From Rhodovulum sp. (GTDB lineage: Bacteria > Pseudomonadota > Alphaproteobacteria > Rhodobacterales > Rhodobacteraceae), in assembly GCA_002706605.1 (NCBI GenBank), contig PALT01000021.1, forward strand, positions 1-64,000: DNA of 64,000 bases, read 5' to 3'. A model generated the notes under the pieces. That model was not told where the DNA came from. It ran no database searches and was given only the letters and a program-made list of their open reading frames with translations. The translations under genes and the position numbers were made by a program. Position 1 is the stretch's first letter. Each line of letters begins with the position of its first letter. Positions 40,968 to 48,362 of this stretch are shown piece by piece.

Positions 40968-43778
40968 ATGAGCTTTGGCAAGGGCTGTCACCTGCATCTG
41001 ATTGACGGGTCGGCGTTCATTTTTCGCGCCTTTCACGCCCTGCCGCCGTTGACGCGGAAGTCCGACGGGCTGCCTATTGGGGCGGTCGCGGGGTTCTGCA
41101 ACATGATCTTCAAGATGGTTGAGGACAATCGCGGTCCCGACGCGCCGACCCATGTGGCGGTGGTGTTTGACAAGGGGTCGCACACGTTCCGAAACGACCT
41201 CTATGATCAGTACAAGGCGAACCGCGACGCCATGCCAGAGGATCTGCGCCCGCAGATGCCCCTGACGCGGGAGGCGACGCGCGCCTTTAACATCGCCTGT
41301 CTGGAACTGGAGGGCTATGAGGCCGACGACATCATCGCGACCCTGTCGGTGCAGGCGCGCGATGCCGGTGGTCGGGTGACGATCATCAGTTCGGACAAGG
41401 ACCTAATGCAACTGGTCGGTGGCGGCGTCGAGATGATGGACGCCATGAAGAACAAGCGTATCGGAGTCGAAGAGGTCGAGGAAAAGTTCGGCGTTGGTCC
41501 CGACCGTGTGATCGACATTCAGGCCCTTGCCGGGGATAGCGTCGATAACGTGCCCGGTGCACCGGGAATCGGGGTGAAAACCGCGGCCTTGCTGATCAAC
41601 GAATACGGCGATCTGGAAACCCTGCTGGACCGCGCCGAAGAGATCAAACAACCCAAGCGCCGTCAGACCCTGATCGAGCACCGCGCGCAGATTGAGCTGT
41701 CCAAGCAGCTGGTCACGCTGGATTGCAACACGCCGATTGACGTGGCGCTGGACGATCTGGAACTGCGCGCGCCTGAGGCAGACGTGCTGTTGCCGTTTCT
41801 GGCCGAGATGGAATTTCGCACCCTGACGAAACGTGTCGCCGATAGTTTGGGGGCCGAGGCGCCCGCGATTGATGACACGCCTGCGGCGACGGGTGGGGGC
41901 GCGGCGACGCCCGCCGATGCACCCGAGTTCCCACCGATTGACCCCGAAGCCTACGAATGCGTGCGCGATGCCGAGGCATTGCAGGTCTGGATCGACGCGA
42001 TCCGACACACGGGCGTTGTCGCGGTGGACACGGAAACCACCGGTCTGGACGACATGCGCGCGGACCTTGTCGGGGTCTGTCTGGCGGTCGAACCCGGTCG
42101 GGCCTGTTACATCCCGTTGGCGCATAAATCCGGCGCGGATGATCTGTTCGGGTCCGGTTCATTGGCCGAGGGGCAGATGGACATGGACCAAGCCCTGTCG
42201 ATGTTGAAACCCGTGCTTGAGGATCCGGCGATCCTGAAGATCGGGCAGAACATGAAATACGACGCCAAGATACTGTTTCGCTATGGGATCAATGTGACGG
42301 CGTTCGATGACACGATGCTGATGTCTTATGCCTTGCATGCTGGTCTGCACGGGCATGGCATGGATGCCCTGTCCGAACGGTATCTGGACCACGAGCCGAT
42401 CCCGATCAAATCGCTGTTGGGGACGGGGAAATCGGCGATCACCTTTGATCTGGTGCCGATTGATCAGGCCGTCGCCTATGCCGCCGAGGATGCGGATATC
42501 ACCCTGCGCCTGTGGACGTTGTTCAAACCGCAATTGCATCAGAAACAGGTCACTACGGTTTATGAGACGTTGGAACGTCCGCTCTCGCCTGTTCTGGCCT
42601 CGATGGAACGCACCGGCATCTTGGTCGACCGAGATACCCTGTCGCGGATGTCGAACGCCTTTGCCCAGAAAATGGCGGGGCTAGAGGCCGAAATCCACGA
42701 ACTGGCCGGTCAGCCATTCAATGTCGGTTCGCCCAAACAGTTGGGTGAGATCCTGTTTGATAAGATGGAGCTGCCCGGCGGGAAAAAGGGCAAAACCGGC
42801 GCCTATGCGACCGGTGCGGATATTTTGGAAGACCTCGCCGCCGAGGGGCATGACCTGCCTGCGCGTGTTCTGGATTGGCGACAGCTGTCGAAACTGAAAT
42901 CGACCTATACCGATGCGCTTCAGGATCACATCAATCCCGAAACGGGCCGCGTGCACACGTCATATGTGCAGACTGGCGCGAACACGGGGCGCTTGGCGTC
43001 CACCGATCCGAACCTGCAAAACATCCCCGTGCGCAGCGAAGAGGGCCGCCGCATCCGCGAGGCGTTCGTCGCCGCACCAGGGCGCAAAATCCTAAGCCTC
43101 GACTATAGCCAGATTGAGCTGCGCATCTTGGCCCATGTCGCGGGGATCGACACGTTGAAACAGGCGTTTCGCGACGGACAGGATATCCACGCCATGACGG
43201 CCAGCGAGATGTTCGACGTGCCGCTGGACGAAATGACCTCGGACATCCGGCGTCAGGCCAAGGCGATCAACTTTGGCGTCATCTACGGCATCTCGGGCTT
43301 TGGCCTTGCGCGCAATCTGCGCATACCGCGCGCCGAGGCGCAGGGGTTCATCGACCGTTATTTCGAACGTTTTCCGGGTATCCGCGAATACATGGATGAC
43401 ACCGTGAAATTCGCCAAGGATCACGGATACGTCCAGACCTTGTTCGGACGCAAAATCAACACGCCCGAGATCAACGCCAAGGGGCCGGGCGCGGGCTTTG
43501 CCAAGCGCGCGGCGATCAACGCCCCGATCCAAGGCACCGCCGCCGACATCATCCGGCGCGCCATGATCCGTATGCCCGATGTGATCGCGGACCTGCCTGC
43601 CGAGATGCTGTTGCAGGTGCATGACGAACTGCTGTTCGAGGTGGATGAAGACGCCGTTGACGCCACCATCGACGCCGTGCGCACCGTGATGGAGGGCGCA
43701 AGCGCCCCCGCCGTGCATCTGGACGTGCCGTTGGTTGTGGATGCGGGCACCGGCGCGAACTGGGCCGAGGCGCACTGA
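40968..43778 (+). CDS. polA: DNA polymerase I
   Basis: A 936-aa three-domain enzyme for Okazaki fragment processing and repair. The 5'-3' exonuclease occupies about 1-300 (LIDGSAFIFRAFHALPPL; LSVQARDAGGRVTIISSDKDLMQL). The 3'-5' proofreading domain at about 340-530 keeps its acidic residues (VAVDTETTGLDDMRADLVG). The polymerase domain has LSLDYSQIELRILAHVAG, RRQAKAINFGVIYGISGFGLA and VHDELLFEV. The start at 40968 has AAAGGAG upstream; the open frame extends 20 codons earlier. Confidence 0.98.
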   Translation: MSFGKGCHLHLIDGSAFIFRAFHALPPLTRKSDGLPIGAVAGFCNMIFKMVEDNRGPDAPTHVAVVFDKGSHTFRNDLYDQYKANRDAMPEDLRPQMPLTREATRAFNIACLELEGYEADDIIATLSVQARDAGGRVTIISSDKDLMQLVGGGVEMMDAMKNKRIGVEEVEEKFGVGPDRVIDIQALAGDSVDNVPGAPGIGVKTAALLINEYGDLETLLDRAEEIKQPKRRQTLIEHRAQIELSKQLVTLDCNTPIDVALDDLELRAPEADVLLPFLAEMEFRTLTKRVADSLGAEAPAIDDTPAATGGGAATPADAPEFPPIDPEAYECVRDAEALQVWIDAIRHTGVVAVDTETTGLDDMRADLVGVCLAVEPGRACYIPLAHKSGADDLFGSGSLAEGQMDMDQALSMLKPVLEDPAILKIGQNMKYDAKILFRYGINVTAFDDTMLMSYALHAGLHGHGMDALSERYLDHEPIPIKSLLGTGKSAITFDLVPIDQAVAYAAEDADITLRLWTLFKPQLHQKQVTTVYETLERPLSPVLASMERTGILVDRDTLSRMSNAFAQKMAGLEAEIHELAGQPFNVGSPKQLGEILFDKMELPGGKKGKTGAYATGADILEDLAAEGHDLPARVLDWRQLSKLKSTYTDALQDHINPETGRVHTSYVQTGANTGRLASTDPNLQNIPVRSEEGRRIREAFVAAPGRKILSLDYSQIELRILAHVAGIDTLKQAFRDGQDIHAMTASEMFDVPLDEMTSDIRRQAKAINFGVIYGISGFGLARNLRIPRAEAQGFIDRYFERFPGIREYMDDTVKFAKDHGYVQTLFGRKINTPEINAKGPGAGFAKRAAINAPIQGTAADIIRRAMIRMPDVIADLPAEMLLQVHDELLFEVDEDAVDATIDAVRTVMEGASAPAVHLDVPLVVDAGTGANWAEAH

Positions 43779-43781
43779 CCC

Positions 43782-44780
43782 CTAGGCGGGGGTGGCGATG
43801 ATCCGTCCCCGCGGGCTGAACCCCTGATCCGGCGCGGCATCGCGGGCGTGGGTCAGGGTCGTGGCGCGCGGTGTCACCGTGCCGACGTCATGGCCCATCG
43901 CCATCTGTACACCAAGGGCCGCGAAATTCACTCCCGTATGCACCGCCGCATCCACCGTCGCCCAAAAGCGCGGGTTGCATTCGATAAACCGCAGCACCCC
44001 GTCACGCGCATCGCGGCGCATGTCGAAATGGGCGACCCCGCTGAACCCCGTCTGCGCGACCAGTTGGCGGGCCATGTCATAGGCGTCGGGGTCGTCAAAG
44101 AACCGTAGGCGGTGTTGCCCGTCCCACGCCTGAACCGCATGGGCAATGATGCGGCCACGGTCGGCAAGGATGCTGATGTCTATGTCTTTGCCGGGCAGGT
44201 ATTCTTGGATCAGGAACGGCACCTGAACGGCGGGCCATTGGGCGAGGGCGGCGGCCATCTCTTCGCGGTTGGACACGCAATGGATGCCGATCCCGCCCCC
44301 GATTGCCAAGGGTTTCATCACCGCCGGAAAGGGCACGGCGTTCAGGGCAGGATCATCCAGCGACTGGATCAACATGCCCCCCGGACTGGGCAGGTCCAGA
44401 TCGCCCAGCAACCGATGAAACGACCATTTGTTGTCCAGCGTGTCGATCAGGCCGGGTGTGGCCGTCGCGAACCCCGCGCACATCGGGTGCAGCGCGCCGC
44501 CCGCATTGGCCAACATCCGTGTCGCCCGCATATCTGTGGGCACCAGAACCGCCCCGCCAAGGCTTGCCGCGTGTTCCTGAACGGCGTTCATCGCGTCGTA
44601 TTCGGATTGGGCAAAGACGTTGCGGGGCAGGGCGCGCGCATGCGGCGGGCAGAGATCCGCGTCCATCCGGTTCAGGGTCTGGGGTGTCGACACAATGGAA
44701 TAGGGCACATCGGCCGCGCGAAGGCATTTCGCCACCGACATCAGGATATTGCCCTGAACCCCAAATAAAACCGCACCCAT
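43782..44780 (-). CDS. Orphan ATP-grasp protein
   Basis: A 332-aa protein with an N-terminal pre-ATP-grasp domain (VLFGVQGNILMSVAKCLRAADVPYSIVST) and an ATP-grasp fold (about 105-300): DNKWSFHRLLGDLDLPSPGG, FPAVMKPLAIGGGIGIHCVSN, FLIQEYLPGKDIDISILADRG and the Mg-binding RFIECNPRFWATVD. It resembles carbamoyl-phosphate-synthase-like or peptide-ligase ATP-grasp enzymes. It is a lone gene convergent to polA (3-bp gap), so the substrates are unknown. Confidence 0.8.
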   Translation of the reverse strand: MGAVLFGVQGNILMSVAKCLRAADVPYSIVSTPQTLNRMDADLCPPHARALPRNVFAQSEYDAMNAVQEHAASLGGAVLVPTDMRATRMLANAGGALHPMCAGFATATPGLIDTLDNKWSFHRLLGDLDLPSPGGMLIQSLDDPALNAVPFPAVMKPLAIGGGIGIHCVSNREEMAAALAQWPAVQVPFLIQEYLPGKDIDISILADRGRIIAHAVQAWDGQHRLRFFDDPDAYDMARQLVAQTGFSGVAHFDMRRDARDGVLRFIECNPRFWATVDAAVHTGVNFAALGVQMAMGHDVGTVTPRATTLTHARDAAPDQGFSPRGRIIATPA

Positions 44781-44920
44781 CGAATGCCCCTACACCAAAG
44801 TCTAGGCGGTTCTATCAGAAGTATGGCGCCGATAAATGAGAAAGAGGCGTTAGTTTTCACCGCATTCGTTGTGTCCGCCCGCGCCAAGGCTATAGTGGCG
44901 GTAAATCAAGGGTGACCATC

Positions 44921-45826
44921 ATGCCCCACGACCACCACCACCATCATATTGACGCCTCGACGGGTGACCGGCGGGTAGTTTGGGCGATTGCCGTGAACAT
45001 GCTGCTGACCGTGGCACAGATCGTGGGCGGGGTGTTGTCGGGCTCACTGGCACTGATCGCGGATGCGATCCACAATTTTTCCGATGCTGTGTCCCTGATC
45101 ATCGCGTTTTTTGCCCGACGGATTGCGCGTCGCCCGATGGATGACCAGATGACGTTTGGCTATGGCCGCGCCGAGATCGTGGCGGCGATGATCAACTATA
45201 CAACCCTGTTCGTGGTGGCGTTTTACCTGATTGCCGAGGCGGTGATGCGTCTGCTTGATCCCCCGCCGGTTCAGGGCTGGACGGTGGTGATCCTTGCCGG
45301 TGTGGCGCTGATCATCGACGCGGTGACGGCGGCGCTGACCTATGCGATGTCCAAGGACAGCCTGAACATCCGCGCGGCCTTTGTGCATAATCTGGCGGAT
45401 GCGCTGGGCAGTGTTGCGGTGATCGTGGCGGGGACGCTGATCCTGTTGTTCGACTGGCGCTGGGTTGATCCGGTGATCACGCTGATGATTGCGGGTTACA
45501 TCCTGTGGCACGCGTGGTCCGATGTGGGGCCGGTGGTGCGGATTTTGATGCTGGGCAGCCCGCCCAACCTGTGCCGCACCCGTATTGGCGATGCGGTGCG
45601 CGACGTGGATGGGGTTGTTGACATCCATCACGCGCATCTGTGGCAGATGGATGAACGCAAGAACGCCTATCAGGCCCATGTGGTGATCACAGAGGGTGCC
45701 GAGGGCGGCGCGATCACGGCAGAGATCAAAACGCGGCTGGCGGCGGAGTTCGACCTGACCCATGTGACATTGGAGATCGAAACCGCGCAAACCGGATGCG
45801 CCGACCGCGCGGCCTGTGCCCCCTAG
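44921..45826 (+). CDS. Cation diffusion facilitator (ZitB/CzcD-like metal exporter)
   Basis: A 301-aa inner-membrane antiporter that expels Zn2+ or related metals. It has a His-rich N-terminus (PHDHHHHHID), six hydrophobic helices with the metal-site HxxxD-type residues (ALIADAIHNFSDAVSLIIAFFA; FVHNLADALGSVAVIV) and a C-terminal cytoplasmic domain (DVDGVVDIHHAHLWQMDERKNAYQAHVV). The ATG at 44921 is chosen over GTG 44912 because AAGGG lies 8 nt before it. It may balance the ZnuABC importer at 13-16 kb. Confidence 0.92.
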   Translation: MPHDHHHHHIDASTGDRRVVWAIAVNMLLTVAQIVGGVLSGSLALIADAIHNFSDAVSLIIAFFARRIARRPMDDQMTFGYGRAEIVAAMINYTTLFVVAFYLIAEAVMRLLDPPPVQGWTVVILAGVALIIDAVTAALTYAMSKDSLNIRAAFVHNLADALGSVAVIVAGTLILLFDWRWVDPVITLMIAGYILWHAWSDVGPVVRILMLGSPPNLCRTRIGDAVRDVDGVVDIHHAHLWQMDERKNAYQAHVVITEGAEGGAITAEIKTRLAAEFDLTHVTLEIETAQTGCADRAACAP

Positions 45827-46407
45827 GGCAAATCGGCCTCGGGCGTGATCGGGAAAAACACCCCGCCCGACCACAGGCCCAACCACGGCGCACCGTCATG
45901 TTCGGCCACCACAGCCAGATCGATCAGGCGATAGAAACTCTTGCGGTCGATCCGCGCCTCTAGGTTTGCGCGGATGGTGACATAAGGGGCCGGTTCGCCG
46001 GTCGTTTCATCAATTTCGACCCGAATCGGATGATCGGGACCGGCGGTCGCCGCATCGGCCACATTGGTGAAAAAGGTGATCTTTTGGGCATCGCCCTCGC
46101 CCGTCACCTCAAAATCCTGCGCAATAAACGGCGCATCTTCGACGGTGATGCCCACTTTTTCGACCGGCGTGACCAGAAAAAAACTGTCATCATCCTTGCG
46201 TAGGATGGAGGCGAACAACCGCACCAAACCCTGTCGTCCTATGGGTGTTCCAAGGTAAAACCATGTCCCGTCGCGCGCAATTCGGATGTCTAAATCCCCG
46301 CAAAACGGCGGGTTCCACAGATGCACCGGCGGCGGGCCTTTTTTGCCAGCGGCGCGCGCGGCCTCGGCCAGATTGTCGACGGTGGGTTTCACGATCATTT
46401 GTGCCAT
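45823..46407 (-). CDS. DUF1285 protein
   Basis: A 194-aa cytoplasmic protein of the DUF1285 family, with PPVHLWNPPFCGDLDIRIARDGTWFYLGTPIGRQGLVRLFASIL and ITVEDAPFIAQDFEV. The function is unknown; the fold is a small beta-rich pair of domains. It is divergent from the moxR module across 75 bp and may belong to it. I use the ATG at 46407 with AAAGAA upstream; 46398 and 46422 are alternatives. Its stop overlaps the convergent exporter gene by 4 bases. Confidence 0.82.
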   Translation of the reverse strand: MAQMIVKPTVDNLAEAARAAGKKGPPPVHLWNPPFCGDLDIRIARDGTWFYLGTPIGRQGLVRLFASILRKDDDSFFLVTPVEKVGITVEDAPFIAQDFEVTGEGDAQKITFFTNVADAATAGPDHPIRVEIDETTGEPAPYVTIRANLEARIDRKSFYRLIDLAVVAEHDGAPWLGLWSGGVFFPITPEADLP

Positions 46408-46482
46408 AGTTCTTTTTGCCATTTGTGCGCAGAGGCATAGATGTCTTTAATGGCAGCATATAGTTTTGAATTGGAGTTTGTC

Positions 46483-47490
46483 ATGACCGACGATGCCACC
46501 TTGGTTGCCGACATTGAAACCCTTGGCGCGCGCCTGACTGAAGCCAAGGCCAGCATCACCAAGCGGTTCATCGGCCAACCCCGCGTTGTGGACCTGACGC
46601 TGTCGGCGTTGTTGTGCGGCGGGCACGGGTTGCTGATCGGTCTGCCGGGGCTGGGCAAAACGCGGCTGGTCAGCACGGTCTCGACGGTGATGGGCCTAAA
46701 TTCTTCACGCATCCAATTTACACCGGATTTGATGCCCGCCGATATTCTGGGCTCGGAAATCCTTGAAACCGCGACCGACGGGTCGCGCAACTTCCGGTTC
46801 GTCAAAGGTCCGATTTTCTGTCAGCTGTTGATGGCGGATGAGATCAACCGCGCCAGCCCGCGAACCCAATCGGCCCTGTTGCAGGCGATGCAGGAAAAAT
46901 CGGTGACCATCGCGGGCCATGCGCATGAACTGTCCCCGCCGTTCCACGTTCTGGCCACGCAAAACCCGCTGGAACAAGAGGGGACCTATCCCTTGCCCGA
47001 GGCCCAGTTGGACCGGTTTTTGGTACAGATTGACGTGCCCTATCCCGACCGCAAGACCGAACATGACATCCTGATCGCGACCACCGGCCTTGCCGAAGAT
47101 GAGGCGCATGAGGTGTTCACCGCCGCCGAGTTGATCAAGGCGCAGGAAACCATCCGACGCATGCCCGTAGGTGAAACCGTTGTCGCCGCTATCTTGGATC
47201 TGGTGCGCGCCTGTCGTCCCGGTGACGCGGATGCGCCCGCCGTGGTGCGCGAGAACGTCGCCTGGGGTCCGGGGCCGCGTGCGGCGCAGGCGCTGATGCT
47301 GACCGTGCGGGCCGAGGCATTGTTGCAGGGCCGTTTGGTGCCCAGCATTGACGACGTCGCCGCGATGGCCGGTCCGGTTCTGAAACACCGGATGGCGCTG
47401 GGCTTTGCCGCGCGGGCGCGTGGCGAGAACCTGGATGACATCATCGCGGCCGTGACCGAACAGACCTGTCGCGGGGTTTCGGCGGCGTGA
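46483..47490 (+). CDS. MoxR-family AAA+ ATPase
   Basis: A 335-aa AAA+ ATPase thought to act as a chaperone for VWA-domain partners. Walker A LLIGLPGLGKTRLV (about 52-65), Walker B LLMADEINRASPRTQSALLQAMQE, sensor 1 LATQNPLEQEGTYPLPEAQLDRF and the helical lid domain are present. The ATG at 46483 with GGAG upstream is preferred over an earlier in-frame ATG. It overlaps the DUF58 gene by 4 bases and leads a four-gene unit. Confidence 0.93.
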   Translation: MTDDATLVADIETLGARLTEAKASITKRFIGQPRVVDLTLSALLCGGHGLLIGLPGLGKTRLVSTVSTVMGLNSSRIQFTPDLMPADILGSEILETATDGSRNFRFVKGPIFCQLLMADEINRASPRTQSALLQAMQEKSVTIAGHAHELSPPFHVLATQNPLEQEGTYPLPEAQLDRFLVQIDVPYPDRKTEHDILIATTGLAEDEAHEVFTAAELIKAQETIRRMPVGETVVAAILDLVRACRPGDADAPAVVRENVAWGPGPRAAQALMLTVRAEALLQGRLVPSIDDVAAMAGPVLKHRMALGFAARARGENLDDIIAAVTEQTCRGVSAA

Positions 47491-48362
47491 GTTCGCCCGC
47501 CCATCTCCGCGCGCAGGCCCAGACGCTTGCCGGACCGCTACCGCCGCTTTTGGCCGGGGCCGAGCATTTGGCGGCGACGATCTTGTTGGGCGAACACGGG
47601 CGACGGCGCGCGGGCACGGGCGATGAGTTCTGGCAATACCGCCCCGCCACCATCGGGGATGAGGCACGCAATATCGACTGGCGCCGGTCCGCGCGGACAG
47701 ACACGCCATTCGTGCGGGAAAAGGAATGGCAATCGGCCCAAAGCGTGATCCTGTGGGTCGATGATGCCCAATCCATGGAGTTTTCGGGCGACGGATCGCA
47801 TGGCACAAAATGCGAACGCGCGCGTCTGTTGGCGCTGGCCGTTGCGGTGTTGCTGATGCGCGGGGGCGAGCGTGTGGGCCTCAGTGGGTTTGACCTGCCT
47901 CCGCGCCACGGCAACATGCAACTGCTGCGTTTGGCCGAGGCGTTCAGCACGCCCGCCGCCGACACCGATTTCGGTGAGCCCGAGGCACGCGGCATGCTGC
48001 CCCAATCGCGCGCCCTGTTCGTGTCCGATTTCATGGGCGACCTTGCACCGGTTGAGGCCGCATTGGCCAAGGCCGCAGATCGCGGCGTGCGCGGGGCGTT
48101 GCTACAGGTGCTGGATCCACAGGAAGAGGCGTTTCCCTTTGACGGGCGCACGATTTTCCAGAGCATGGCCGGCGCGATCAAGTTCGAGACCAATCAGGCC
48201 GCCGATCTGCGCAGCCGCTATATCGACCGTCTGAACGACCGCCGCGCGCGTCTGCGCGACCTGGCCCGCCACGCGGGGTGGCATTACACCTGTCACCACA
48301 CAGGTGAGAGCGCGCAATCGGCCCTGATGTGGCTGTTTGGTGCGCTGGAAAGGGGGCGGTGA
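47487..48362 (+). CDS. DUF58 protein (VWA-like)
   Basis: A 291-aa DUF58 protein. The hallmark GDEFWQYRPATIGDEARNIDWRRSARTDTPFVREKEWQSAQSVILWVDDAQSM (about 45-95) is followed by a VWA-like domain. DUF58 proteins are the usual partners of MoxR. It starts at GTG 47487, overlapping moxR by 4 bases, and ends in a one-base overlap (TGATG) with the next gene. Confidence 0.92.
   Translation: MSSPAHLRAQAQTLAGPLPPLLAGAEHLAATILLGEHGRRRAGTGDEFWQYRPATIGDEARNIDWRRSARTDTPFVREKEWQSAQSVILWVDDAQSMEFSGDGSHGTKCERARLLALAVAVLLMRGGERVGLSGFDLPPRHGNMQLLRLAEAFSTPAADTDFGEPEARGMLPQSRALFVSDFMGDLAPVEAALAKAADRGVRGALLQVLDPQEEAFPFDGRTIFQSMAGAIKFETNQAADLRSRYIDRLNDRRARLRDLARHAGWHYTCHHTGESAQSALMWLFGALERGR

Noticed and set aside
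44912-44920. GTG start for the CDF exporter
   Set aside because: It lies within the ribosome-site region of the ATG at 44921, which has better spacing to AAGGG.
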